In this document: positions 1-9,031 of the stretch, one piece after another | Numbering within the stretch: position 1 is the stretch's first letter | How the letters are laid out: each line of letters begins with the position of its first letter | Origin: an uncultured Aquimarina sp. | Lineage (GTDB): Bacteria; Bacteroidota; Bacteroidia; Flavobacteriales; Flavobacteriaceae | Assembly: GCA_947503835.1 (NCBI GenBank) | Contig: CANNFM010000007.1 | Location: 164,809-228,808, forward strand | Direction: 5' to 3' | Length of the DNA stretch: 64,000 bases | Position numbers and translations under genes: made by a program | Notes under the pieces: model-generated | The model's database searches: none | Told to the model about the DNA's origin: nothing | What the model saw: the letters and a program-made list of their open reading frames with translations, nothing else

Positions 1-777
1 TATCGGGCTATACTCCTCAAATATTGGTATTCCGTTTTCTTCTAATATTTTGTTTATAAACCTCATCACATCAGTTCTGGTTTTTCTAAAAACAACAATA
101 AATAGATTTATAAAATCAACCGGAATAAAAGTTAATAATCCCCTATCAGTTTCTTCTGTATTAACTCGTGTTGCAAAATATTTAATAAAAGCATTATCGC
201 TTTCAGTATCAGCAAATTTCTTTTTTGCATCTTCAATCCCGGGCATAGAAAATGGGATACCTATAATATCTTCTTCGATTTCATTCATCTGAAAATGTTC
301 TAATGTCCTATTCTTTAACTCCAAAATATTTTGTGGAGTATTAATAATTGGATTAGGATATGTATATTTCCAGTATTTACAAGTAGCTACATACACTATT
401 GGATTCATGGTAATGGCTACCATATAGATATTTTTAAAAAGATATTTTAGTTTGGCTTTAAGCATTGTTTTTAAAATTATGCTTTTCGGAAAAAAAGCTC
501 CGCCTCTTTCTTCTTTAATTATACCAATACCTAATCGAATATACAGGTCCTTTTTATACTCAGGGTTTTTACAGTACATGAAATAGGACATTCCTATATC
601 TTTGCCATTTTTCATCATTATGTGCATATCCATACTATCATACTTTGTAAATAGTTTTCTAAAATGAGCAATAGAAACCTCATCACTAATAGCAGCTTTA
701 AATAGATTATATAATCTATTTTCCAAAGGAGAATTTTCTTCGATCCTTACAATCTTGTGATATTCAAATTTTGTCAT
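1..777 (-). CDS. Hypothetical protein, 3' end cut by window edge
   Basis: An open frame reads from an ATG at 777 on the minus strand to base 1 with no stop, so 259 residues are visible and the C-terminus lies outside the window. It starts MTKFEYHKIVRIEENSP and has no signal peptide. Around residues 50-110 are segments such as KNGKDIGMSYFMY and KEERGGAFFPKSIIL, followed by a strand-rich stretch. This faintly recalls an acyltransferase (GNAT-like) fold, but I recognise no diagnostic motif. It is followed upstream by a long gene-free stretch, so it is probably transcribed alone from the 780-900 region. Codon use and composition match the neighbours. Function unknown. Confidence 0.75.
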   Translation of the reverse strand, partial: MTKFEYHKIVRIEENSPLENRLYNLFKAAISDEVSIAHFRKLFTKYDSMDMHIMMKNGKDIGMSYFMYCKNPEYKKDLYIRLGIGIIKEERGGAFFPKSIILKTMLKAKLKYLFKNIYMVAITMNPIVYVATCKYWKYTYPNPIINTPQNILELKNRTLEHFQMNEIEEDIIGIPFSMPGIEDAKKKFADTESDNAFIKYFATRVNTEETDRGLLTFIPVDFINLFIVVFRKTRTDVMRFINKILEENGIPIFEEYSPI

Positions 778-1307
778 TAGTTCATGTTTTATTTTGGGAC
801 GTAAACACTTAAGTACTATAGAAACTTCCTACAATATTTTGATACAAAATTAGTGGTTTAAACCATTCACAAAAAGGATTTTGAAAATTTAACAATAAGG
901 TAAAAAGCAGGTGCTTTTATACACACAAACAATTGATTAACAATATTTTAATAATAAATTAATATAAAAAAATACGGTTTAAACGTACCAATTTTGATGC
1001 ATTAGCAAGTGTTTTGGAACGATCGTTTTTTAGGTTTAAAAAGAAAGGAGGAATCCTATTTTTCTTACTAATATTATGTTAAAAACAAAAATAGGGTTAA
1101 ACAATTATTATAATGATAAAAAAGACTATCATTAGATATGATTTCAGTAAAAAACAAGTGTAGGTTTTATAAAAAAATTAATCAAAATTATGTGATGAAA
1201 TTTACAAGTATTTTATTGATCACAACAAAAACATTAACATATTTCGCACAATCAAACCGCTTTATGATGAGCATTTAGTAATTAAAAATTAAAAATCAGA
1301 TAACAAT
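778..1307. other. Gene-poor AT-rich stretch with a signal-peptide-like mini-ORF
   Basis: This 530-bp stretch holds no convincing gene. At 1195-1278 on the plus strand a 27-codon frame starts MKFTSILLITTKTLTYFAQS and stops soon after. It looks like an export signal ending in the FAQ-type cleavage context common in this phylum, without a mature protein behind it. It may be the remnant of a decayed secreted-protein gene or chance. The part upstream of 777 should contain the promoter of the truncated edge gene, but I see no clear TAnnTTTG element. Confidence 0.35.
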
Positions 1308-1898
1308 TCACCTATATCTATCATTTAATCCCACACCTTGAAGAATCATTGAGGTAATTTTTTCTAAGCGAGAAAGACGAGTAGCTTCTCGTTTTGCAGT
1401 AGTAATATACTCTATATATTCCTTTTGTTTAAAAGGGGTTAATTGCCTAAAAGATTCTTGAAGTTTGTTATCAGATAGTAATGCAGCATTTAATTCTGAA
1501 GGAATTTCTAAGGTTTTTAATTTTTCGGGTTTGATTTCTTTACCATCTTTTTGGTTTTCAATTGCTTCATTTACATATTGAAGCACCAAATCCTGATCAA
1601 TCTCATCTTCTGATGTAAATCGCCATTGCCGTAATCCTTTAGTTTTGCCTTCTTGTGCATTGATCAACTTGTTGTGTTTGTCTTTCAGAAAAACTCCCTG
1701 ATAAAACCAAATCCCAACATAAGATTTAAAAGCACCTATTCCTACCACATTCTTATTACCAAAAGTATACACCGGTATACCCCATTTTATGGTTTCTTCC
1801 ATATCAGTAGAGCGTAAAATAGATCTCAAGGTTTCAAGTTCTATTTTCCACTCTGCTTTTTTAGCGATAAATTCTTCAACTGATTTGTTTCTTTCCAT
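1308..1898 (-). CDS. YdeI/OmpD-associated family protein with DUF1801 domain
   Basis: This 196-residue cytosolic protein has two parts. The N-terminal half (residues about 15-115) carries the DUF1801 signature: MEETIKWGIPVYTFG followed by strands with VGIGAFKSYVGIWFYQG. The C-terminal part (about 130-190) has IPSELNAALL and KREATRLSRLEKI, typical of the YdeI/OmdA helical domain. Proteins of this architecture are widespread and poorly characterised; DUF1801 resembles a small-ligand-binding fold and YdeI has been linked to stress or envelope resistance. No catalytic residues are known. It lies 35 bp downstream of the GH31 gene on the same strand and could be read from that promoter, although the two functions have no obvious link. 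Confidence 0.85.
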   Translation of the reverse strand: MERNKSVEEFIAKKAEWKIELETLRSILRSTDMEETIKWGIPVYTFGNKNVVGIGAFKSYVGIWFYQGVFLKDKHNKLINAQEGKTKGLRQWRFTSEDEIDQDLVLQYVNEAIENQKDGKEIKPEKLKTLEIPSELNAALLSDNKLQESFRQLTPFKQKEYIEYITTAKREATRLSRLEKITSMILQGVGLNDRYR

Positions 1899-1933
1899 AA
1901 CTCAAAATTTAGTACAGTTATATCCAGTTGAAT

Positions 1934-4330
1934 TTACAAAGAAATATTCAAATTCTTCATGTCAGCAGAATTCCAATCTAAAGTAATTTTTAAGGTCTTT
2001 TCAGTTTCATTCCAGTCAAAAGCAGGTGACACCTCCCCTATTGCTGCAGATTTTGGGGCAGTTTCAATATTATGTATTACAAGAGTTATGTTTCGAGTGG
2101 TTGAAGCATAATTTTCTCCTTTTTCTGCAGATAATTGTATTGAAAGGCTCGTTGATGAAGTTGTACTTTCAAATTTCAATATTTCATATTTCCCTTTTTC
2201 AAAAGCATCAGGTGTTTTACCATCATCGTCATATAACTTCCCTGAGCTTGTTTTTACCGCAGAATCATGATAATAATGCAATGTCAAATCTTTGGTTGAA
2301 TAGGCATCTGTAGTTTGAACCGGCGCTACCATCGGAATGAAAGATCCCGCTTTTACAAATACCGGCACATGACCTTCTGCTACTTCTACTGTTTTATAAA
2401 TTCCTCCCTCATATTTCTTATTGGTAAAGAAATCGTACCAGTTGGTTCCTTTAGGAAAAGGTATATCCATAGAAGCTATCCCAGGCTTTACTATAGGTGA
2501 GACTAAGAAATTATCTCCCCACAAATATGCAAAGCTCATCTCATAGAGCTCTTTATTACCCATATCCTCAAAGAATAATGGACGCATTAAAGGCACACCT
2601 GTTTGATTATTATCAAAGGCTATCGTATAATTATAAGGTAGAAGACTATATCGTAGTTCGATACTCTTTTTTGCTAATGCTTTTGTATTTGCATCATGAA
2701 AAACGGGTTCTGGAGCAATGTGTTCTTGTGCATGCGGTCTGAAGATAGGCTGAAACACTCCGTATTGCAGCCATCGTGTATAGAGTTCTGGGTCAAAAGT
2801 TTCTCCGCCAGCAAATCCACCCAGATCAGAGTGCATATACCCCATTCCTTGCATACCCATTTGTAATGCTATTTCGGTCTGTGGTTGCAATCCTCCCCAG
2901 CTTCTGCTAACATCTCCTGACCATGGGATCATACCAAAACGTTGTGATCCAGAATATCCTGCACGCATTAAGATAAATGGTCTTTGATCAGGGAAATCTT
3001 TCTGATATCCTTCTTGTACTAATCGTGCCCAGTCGTGCCCATAAATATTATGAACTTCGTCTGCACTACCTGTTGCATGCTGTAAATCTGAAGGATGTAC
3101 TTCTGGTTCACCTAAATCGCCCCACCATCCGGCTACTCCGTATTCTTGAGTGTATTCTTTATAAATATTCCAGAACCAATCTTTTCCTTTAGGGTCATAA
3201 ATATCGATAATTCCGGTATTACCGAAGTAGAAATCATATTTAAACGGGTTACCAACAGAGTCTTTTCCTAAAACACCTTTTTCAACGGCTTCATCCCATT
3301 TTTTAGAGGTGGTAAGCACAAAAGGTTCTGTAATAAGTACAGTTTTCACTCCTTTTGCTGCAAAATCATTAATCATTTGCTTTGGTGTCGGGAAAGAATC
3401 ACTTAAAAACTCCAGGTTACCCATATGGCCTTTAATATCCTTACCAAACCAATAGATATCTAAAATAACTGCATCTAACGGAATACTATCCTGGGCAAAT
3501 TTGCCTACAGTTTCTCTTGTCTCTTTTTCAGAATGATATCCAAAACGACTTGCAAAGTTACCAAAAGCCCATCGTGGTGGTAATGGTTGTTTACCAGTAA
3601 GATCTGTATATTCATTCATTAGATCTTTCCAATCCTCTCCGGCAATTACCTGATAGGTTTTTCTCCCACTAATTGTTTCATAAGTCAAGGTATTATCTTT
3701 CTTACTATCAATATCTAAAAAACCGATGGGTGCATTATCAAAATGCACTGCATATACCTTAGAAGACAGTACCAATGGCATGGTAAAGTTCATTAGCTCA
3801 GAATGTGTTTCGTACCCATAATGCGCTTTGTTATATAGCTGATACTTCTTTCCTCTTCGATTCATTCCTACTACCCTTGCTCCTGCTCCGTAAATTACTT
3901 CATCCTTATCAAGATTAAAATCCAGAATTTCTGTAGAATCTGTTTTTTGATATCCACTTTTTTCTGAAATCAGTTCCTTTCCTTTGTATGAATACGATAT
4001 GTGAAAAGGGTCTTTAACAATATGCACAGCAATACCTGAAGTAGCATAGGTTAACACGCTATCATTTTCTTCAATGTCACCTTCAACTTTAGAAGTTAAT
4101 ACAACTGCATGAGATTTAGGATCAAAAGTTTCTCCCTCAGGAATAAAAGAAGTCTCAATAATCTTATCAGAATATGGCCTAATTATGTATTTACCATCTT
4201 GCTTATACACCTCTATATAAGTCCCTTTATTTTTAAAACCCTGGTATGGCCCTTCATACTTCTTTTTACAAGAAATACTAAAAACGGCAATTGTTATACA
4301 TAAAAAAAAGGAAAGAAATTTAGTATTCAT
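1934..4330 (-). CDS. GH31 family alpha-glucosidase/alpha-glucosyltransferase lipoprotein
   Basis: A 798-residue glycoside hydrolase of family GH31. The N-terminus is a lipoprotein signal with a lipobox ending at Cys21 (FSISC), so the enzyme is anchored in a membrane facing the periplasm or outside. An N-terminal beta-sandwich region is followed by the (beta/alpha)8 barrel. The nucleophile is Asp405 in GWWGDLGEPE and the acid/base is Asp473 in WSGDVSRSW, 68 residues apart. The WWGDLGEP form and the following HPSDLQHA stretch resemble the GH31 subgroup that includes oligosaccharide 4-alpha-glucosyltransferases rather than plain alpha-glucosidases, so transglycosylation on alpha-glucans is plausible. 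No SusC/SusD pair is adjacent, so this is not a classical polysaccharide utilisation locus. Substrate remains inferred. Confidence 0.9.
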   Translation of the reverse strand: MNTKFLSFFLCITIAVFSISCKKKYEGPYQGFKNKGTYIEVYKQDGKYIIRPYSDKIIETSFIPEGETFDPKSHAVVLTSKVEGDIEENDSVLTYATSGIAVHIVKDPFHISYSYKGKELISEKSGYQKTDSTEILDFNLDKDEVIYGAGARVVGMNRRGKKYQLYNKAHYGYETHSELMNFTMPLVLSSKVYAVHFDNAPIGFLDIDSKKDNTLTYETISGRKTYQVIAGEDWKDLMNEYTDLTGKQPLPPRWAFGNFASRFGYHSEKETRETVGKFAQDSIPLDAVILDIYWFGKDIKGHMGNLEFLSDSFPTPKQMINDFAAKGVKTVLITEPFVLTTSKKWDEAVEKGVLGKDSVGNPFKYDFYFGNTGIIDIYDPKGKDWFWNIYKEYTQEYGVAGWWGDLGEPEVHPSDLQHATGSADEVHNIYGHDWARLVQEGYQKDFPDQRPFILMRAGYSGSQRFGMIPWSGDVSRSWGGLQPQTEIALQMGMQGMGYMHSDLGGFAGGETFDPELYTRWLQYGVFQPIFRPHAQEHIAPEPVFHDANTKALAKKSIELRYSLLPYNYTIAFDNNQTGVPLMRPLFFEDMGNKELYEMSFAYLWGDNFLVSPIVKPGIASMDIPFPKGTNWYDFFTNKKYEGGIYKTVEVAEGHVPVFVKAGSFIPMVAPVQTTDAYSTKDLTLHYYHDSAVKTSSGKLYDDDGKTPDAFEKGKYEILKFESTTSSTSLSIQLSAEKGENYASTTRNITLVIHNIETAPKSAAIGEVSPAFDWNETEKTLKITLDWNSADMKNLNISL

Positions 4331-4640
4331 ATTATGATATGTTTAGCTTTTGGTTGAAAAGAAATCAAATATAACCGAATCCTCTTAGAATCATAGTATA
4401 CCGGTACGCTCTCTTACAAAATTATTGAATTTTCAACAAAAATCATTCAACACGACAAGAATCACAAAATATCACTACAACGTTATAGTGCGGTCTAATG
4501 TCAAATATGATGTGTATTACAAAATGATAAAACACCTAACCTTATCCTAATCATTTGTTTATATATGACAAACAATTCGGTAATACATACAAAGTAATTT
4601 TACGACTCCTTAAACCAAGTTAATCGTAAACCTATTACAC
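4331..4640. other. Divergent intergenic region
   Basis: About 310 bp separate the divergent GH31 and phytase-like/GDPD genes, so promoters for both must lie here. The stretch is AT-rich with no small gene. I see no clear palindrome or exact TAnnTTTG element. Confidence 0.4.
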
Positions 4641-7505
4641 ATGAAATCTTACTACCAAATCATCTTAACATCAAAACACATTGTACTTTTTGGTGCACTA
4701 TGTATGGGGTTAATATCAACTATTAAAGCCCAACAACAAACCCAAACGTCTAGCGAAAAAAATCAATTTAACATCACTACGGACCATTATTATAAAGCGA
4801 AAATCCATCCAAAAGGAACTGGTATCTCCCTTTTCAATTTTGGAGATATCCTGGCAGCACGAGCTGTATTACCAGCCGCTAGTTTTTCTGAAGGACCCAC
4901 CTCTGGGCAATATATTGACTCGGGATTAATCAACCAACAACCAGTTCCTTTTTCTAACAAACAACCTGTACAAGGGTTCTCTGCAGTTTTAAACAATTAC
5001 GATGGTACCTTTATGGCATTATCAGATAATGGTTTTGGATCATTAGAAAACTCTGCAGATTATAATCTTCGTATTTATAAAATAAAACCAAACTTCAAAA
5101 CTATTTTAGGGGGTAAGGATGGATCGGTAGAAGTATTGAGCTATGTAGAGCTAAGAGACCCTAATGGCTTAATACCATTTGCAATTACAAATCATTTTAG
5201 CGATTCAAGAGTTTTAACAGGTGCTGACTTTGATATAGAGTCTATTCAGAGAACAAATAATGGCGACTTTTGGATCGGAGATGAATTTGGTCCTTTCCTA
5301 TTACATTTTGATCAAAATGGAGTGCTGTTAGATCCTCCTTTTTCTTTACCTGATTTCGAAAATCCTGGTAAAGAATTACGTGCTCCACAAAATCCATTTA
5401 GCGAAGAGTATAGTGCACAAAGAGTAATGAATGCTATTCGAGCTCATGCACAACAGTACGGAAGTGAACCTCCTGTAATGTCACCGTGGTTTGTAATGCT
5501 GGATGACCAAAATAACAATACTAATGTTGGCAGTAGAGAAACTCCTCCTTCTGGTCTAAAATCAGCTTCAAGTGAAATCCACAATGTAACCTCATTAAAT
5601 CGTGCAGGGCATCCTGTTGTTGTGTATACTGTTAATGATACAGAAAACATGAATCTTTTACTGGATCTTGGTGTGCAAGGTATTATTTCTGACCGTCCGG
5701 ATTTATTATTAGAAGCCGTTCAAAATTTTGATAAGAATAAAGATGGACAACCTGATTTTATAGATGCCAATGGTCTAATCGATGTAAACGTATTTGATGC
5801 TCAAGGCCACAGAGGTGCTCGAAATTTAAGACCAGAAAACACATTACCAGCTATGGAAGCCGCTTTAGATTATTTAATGCCTACTTTAGAAACAGATTGT
5901 GGAATTACATTAGATGGGATTCCTGTTCTAGATCATGACCCGCATATCGAAGCAGCAAAAACCCGAAAAGTAGATGGTACTCCTTATGAATTTGAAGATG
6001 AAATCTTGGTTAAAGATATCACTTTAGAGGAGATTCAAAATACATTCATTGCTGATAAAATTCTAGATGGAAGGCCAGCTCAAACCAATGATCTATCATT
6101 ATCACCTGTTACTGTTGAATTTGCAGATCAAAATGGTTTTATAGACCCTTATATTATGCCATCTTTACAACAATTATTTGATTTTGTTGAATTCTATACT
6201 GAATACTACAAAAACGGGCCTGGATCTTCAGATCCACAAGCTATGAAACGTTGGAAGAATGCATCCAAGGTTCGTTTTAATATAGAAACAAAAATCAATC
6301 CAAGAACAGATACAGATGATCGTGGAGATGTTTTTGCAGAACGTACAGTAGATCCCGAAACTTTCACTAAAGCTGTCGCCGATATAATTGTATCCAACAA
6401 TCTAACCGATCGAGCAGATATACAAAGTTTTGATTTTAGAACATTGCTTATCGCTCACAAACAATATCCTGAAATTCGTACGGTATGCTTGTTTGGTGAT
6501 TTTCCAAAAGTTGGTACTGCAGGAGATGGAACCAATATGCAAGATCAGGATGGGCAAAATACTCCCTGGTTAGCAGGTTTATACTGGCCATATAGAAATA
6601 CAAAACTAGATACTCCTTTTAGAGTAAAAGGCAGTGGTGGCTTTGAAGGAATGGCGTTAACCACAGATAGAGAAAGATTATTACCATTATTAGAGAAACC
6701 TTTGGTAGGCTCTGATAATAATAACTTATTGATTCATGAATTTGATTTGACAAGTAAGTCATACACAGGAAATACATTTCAGTACGCGCTTAACAAAAAA
6801 GCAAGTGCTATTGGCGACTTTATAATGTTCGGGAATCGAAGAGGTTTAATCATAGAGCGTGATGGTTCACAAGGTGATCTTAATGGTTTTAAAGCCATCT
6901 ACGAAGTCGAATTGAATGAGGAAGAGGAATTAGTTGAAAAAAGATTAAATGTAGATCTTCTAAAAATCAATGACCTTCGAAGAATCTCTTTACCCGGTAT
7001 CCCAGGAGATGTGGGTGTCGGAAGAAAATTTGCTTTCCCATTTGTAACTATCGAAAGTGTTGTGGTACTTAATCCTTTTTTAATCGGCGTACTAAATGAC
7101 AATAACTACCCCTTTAGTATTGGCCGCCATGTTGGATCTGGCTTACCCGATGATAACGAGTTTATTATGCTCTGGTTAGATCAACCGCTAGGAGCAACTT
7201 GGAAACAAAACAAAGAAGAAAAAACAAAAATGACGATAAACACCACTAAAGCATACCCAAATACATTTAATGACCGTGTTACTTTCACTAACAATATAGA
7301 TATTAACAATAAAGTTTCAATTGATATATATGATATTGCTGGTAATTTAATTAAAAAACTAGTCGACAATCAAGAGAATGAAGGAGCATTTACGTACACC
7401 TGGGATGGTAAATCAAAAAATGGAACAGAGGTTTCTAAAGGTATATATATAGCCGTAATTGAAATAAATGGAGAATATACCAAAACTAAGCTGTTAAAAA
7501 GATAG
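4641..7505 (+). CDS. Secreted phytase-like esterase with inserted, circularly permuted GDPD domain and T9SS tail
   Basis: This 954-residue protein has a signal peptide ending near residue 30. Residues about 60-250 match the first half of the esterase-like phytase beta-propeller (LSDNGFGSLENSADYN, FWIGDEFGPFLLHFD). Residues about 313-355 (VVVYTVND, GVQGIISDRPDLLLEAV) are the C-terminal strand and helix of a glycerophosphodiester phosphodiesterase. A Ca-loop-like DKNKDGQPDFID linker follows, and the GDPD then starts at about residue 388 (GHRGARNLRPENT, ETDCGITLDG, QSFDFRTL near 595). From about residue 665 (GFEGMALTTD) the propeller resumes. The last ~85 residues form a type A T9SS sorting domain (NGTEVSKGIYI, final KLLKR). 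The likely role is extracellular phosphoester or phosphodiester scavenging. Domain order is from motif reading, not a profile search. Confidence 0.85.
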   Translation: MKSYYQIILTSKHIVLFGALCMGLISTIKAQQQTQTSSEKNQFNITTDHYYKAKIHPKGTGISLFNFGDILAARAVLPAASFSEGPTSGQYIDSGLINQQPVPFSNKQPVQGFSAVLNNYDGTFMALSDNGFGSLENSADYNLRIYKIKPNFKTILGGKDGSVEVLSYVELRDPNGLIPFAITNHFSDSRVLTGADFDIESIQRTNNGDFWIGDEFGPFLLHFDQNGVLLDPPFSLPDFENPGKELRAPQNPFSEEYSAQRVMNAIRAHAQQYGSEPPVMSPWFVMLDDQNNNTNVGSRETPPSGLKSASSEIHNVTSLNRAGHPVVVYTVNDTENMNLLLDLGVQGIISDRPDLLLEAVQNFDKNKDGQPDFIDANGLIDVNVFDAQGHRGARNLRPENTLPAMEAALDYLMPTLETDCGITLDGIPVLDHDPHIEAAKTRKVDGTPYEFEDEILVKDITLEEIQNTFIADKILDGRPAQTNDLSLSPVTVEFADQNGFIDPYIMPSLQQLFDFVEFYTEYYKNGPGSSDPQAMKRWKNASKVRFNIETKINPRTDTDDRGDVFAERTVDPETFTKAVADIIVSNNLTDRADIQSFDFRTLLIAHKQYPEIRTVCLFGDFPKVGTAGDGTNMQDQDGQNTPWLAGLYWPYRNTKLDTPFRVKGSGGFEGMALTTDRERLLPLLEKPLVGSDNNNLLIHEFDLTSKSYTGNTFQYALNKKASAIGDFIMFGNRRGLIIERDGSQGDLNGFKAIYEVELNEEEELVEKRLNVDLLKINDLRRISLPGIPGDVGVGRKFAFPFVTIESVVVLNPFLIGVLNDNNYPFSIGRHVGSGLPDDNEFIMLWLDQPLGATWKQNKEEKTKMTINTTKAYPNTFNDRVTFTNNIDINNKVSIDIYDIAGNLIKKLVDNQENEGAFTYTWDGKSKNGTEVSKGIYIAVIEINGEYTKTKLLKR

Positions 7506-7541
7506 GATAACCAACTTAATCTCATAAACCACAAACAAAAC

Positions 7542-7571
7542 ACAAAAGCTGCCAATATTGGCAGCTTTTGT
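7542..7571. terminator. Bidirectional intrinsic terminator
   Basis: A perfect 15-bp inverted repeat (acaaaagctgccaat and its complement) lies between two convergent genes ending at 7505 and 7592. The arms begin and end in A and T runs, so it can terminate transcription from both sides. Confidence 0.85.
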
Positions 7572-7591
7572 ATTTATAAAATCTTTATATG

Positions 7592-8101
7592 TTAATTTCT
7601 AGGATATAAAAAGGATTTTTCTACCTCAAAATCAACCACTCCATCTTCTCGTACCTCATAGGTAATAAAAAGCTCTCCCCAATACACTCCGTCTGTAAAA
7701 TCAGCAATTATCCATCTATGGTTTAACAATCGCACTTTGTTAATTGCCATATTACCTTCCATCCCGACAAAAGGAATGATTGGATTATCTGCACCTGCCT
7801 TGTTCTGGCTAATAATCTGATCACTAATGGTTAATGCTAACTTATTAGGTTCATATCCCATTTCTTCAAAGTAACTCGCGGCATCCTCATTACTCTCTAA
7901 AGAAAAATAGGTAAGGTCCATATTAATATCTATAAGAGAATCTATTACTTCAGTTTTAGAAGATTCTTGCTCTTCTAATTTTTCTTTTAGGTGCTCTATT
8001 TTAGCATCATAGGACTCTTTAGCTTTTTTTGCATTCATAAACTGAAAAAGCACAAATAATGCTGTAAAAATAAATAAGTATAAAAAAATCTTACTCTTCA
8101 T
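7592..8101 (-). CDS. Membrane-anchored hypothetical protein with coiled coil
   Basis: A 169-residue protein with one N-terminal transmembrane segment or uncleaved signal (IFLYLFIFTALFVLFQF) followed by a heptad-rich coiled coil at about residues 28-55 (KIEHLKEKLEEQESS). The rest, about 65-169, is a compact mixed alpha/beta domain with WGELFITYEV near the end. It is most likely held in the inner membrane with the domain in the periplasm. It starts 3 bp downstream of the MBL hydrolase gene and is surely cotranscribed with it. I do not recognise the family and no catalytic pattern is evident. Confidence 0.8.
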   Translation of the reverse strand: MKSKIFLYLFIFTALFVLFQFMNAKKAKESYDAKIEHLKEKLEEQESSKTEVIDSLIDINMDLTYFSLESNEDAASYFEEMGYEPNKLALTISDQIISQNKAGADNPIIPFVGMEGNMAINKVRLLNHRWIIADFTDGVYWGELFITYEVREDGVVDFEVEKSFLYPRN

Positions 8102-8104
8102 ATT

Positions 8105-8866
8105 CTAAATGGTTATTTTTAAATTATCGTAAGCTATAAAAACGTTCTCTGGAAGCTCTTTCTCCACTTCAGCATGAAATCCAAGCATATGGCTTATATG
8201 GGTAAGATAAGCCCTTTCTGGTTGAATTTCTTTTATAAATTCTAAAGCCTCTTCTAAATTGAAATGTGAATGATGCGGCTCTATTCGTAATGCATTTACG
8301 ACCAACACTTTTACACCATTCAATTTTGATTTTTCTTTTTCTTCGATCGTTTTAACGTCGGTTAAATAGGCAAAGTCCTTAAATCTAAATCCAAAAACTT
8401 GTAATCGGTTATGCATTGTATTTATAGGAATGACATGTAAATCACCAAGCATAAACGATTGATTTGTTAATTCATTTTCTAGTACACTAGGGGCACCCGG
8501 ATATTTGTTTTCTGAAGCAAAAATATAATCAAACCTTGTTTTTAATGCTTTTAGTACCCTTTTATGTGCATAAATTGGGATATCACCTTGTCTAAAAAAG
8601 AAAGGTCTTATATCATCTAATCCCATGGTATGATCGGCATGTTCATGAGTAAAGACAATACCGTCTATTTTTGAAACATTATTCGATAGCATTTGCTGCC
8701 TAAAATCTGGACCACAATCCACTACATAAGTATATTCATCCCAGGATACTAAAACCGAAACACGAAGTCTCTTGTCTCTAAAATCATCACTAAGACAAAC
8801 GGGATGGTCACTACCAATAATAGGAATCCCTTGTGATGTACCTGTCCCGAGAAAAATAACTTCCAT
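8105..8866 (-). CDS. MBL-fold metallo-hydrolase, PhnP-like
   Basis: A 253-residue cytosolic metallo-beta-lactamase-fold hydrolase. The N-terminus MEVIFLGTGTSQGIP is the first strand and loop of the PhnP/RNase Z-like branch. The metal site is T-H74-E-H76-A-D78-H79, with further ligands expected at Asp54 (DCGPDF), His214 (HHSHF region) and a late His (YLTHISHMLG). Family members cleave phosphodiesters such as cyclic ribose phosphates or oligonucleotides, but the substrate here cannot be read from sequence. It is the first gene of a two-gene unit with the membrane coiled-coil protein. A TAnnTTTG element sits 16 bp upstream of the start. The phn pathway is not visible nearby, so the name PhnP is structural, not functional. 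Confidence 0.88.
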   Translation of the reverse strand: MEVIFLGTGTSQGIPIIGSDHPVCLSDDFRDKRLRVSVLVSWDEYTYVVDCGPDFRQQMLSNNVSKIDGIVFTHEHADHTMGLDDIRPFFFRQGDIPIYAHKRVLKALKTRFDYIFASENKYPGAPSVLENELTNQSFMLGDLHVIPINTMHNRLQVFGFRFKDFAYLTDVKTIEEKEKSKLNGVKVLVVNALRIEPHHSHFNLEEALEFIKEIQPERAYLTHISHMLGFHAEVEKELPENVFIAYDNLKITI

Positions 8867-8882
8867 AATTAATTAACTTCAA

Positions 8883-8890
8883 CAAATGTA
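8883..8890 (-). promoter_or_regulatory. Bacteroidota -7 promoter element (TACATTTG)
   Basis: Read on the minus strand this is TACATTTG, an exact TAnnTTTG match, 16 bp before the MBL hydrolase ATG. A TTTTTTG run about 15 bp further upstream can serve as the -33 element. Confidence 0.6.
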
Positions 8891-9031
8891 ATTATATTTT
8901 TTTGGCAAAAAATATATAGATCTCTTAATTATTATCCGTAGTAATTATAAACTGTAGAAATTTGCATTAGGGCTTTTTTAATAATTATGGTATTAGTACC
9001 TTTACATTAAACAAAAAAAGCCCTTTTTACT

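Noticed and set aside
50..292. Plus-strand open frame of 80 codons at the left edge
   Set aside because: It lies antisense to the open-ended minus-strand frame from 777 to 1, which is longer and has protein-like composition.
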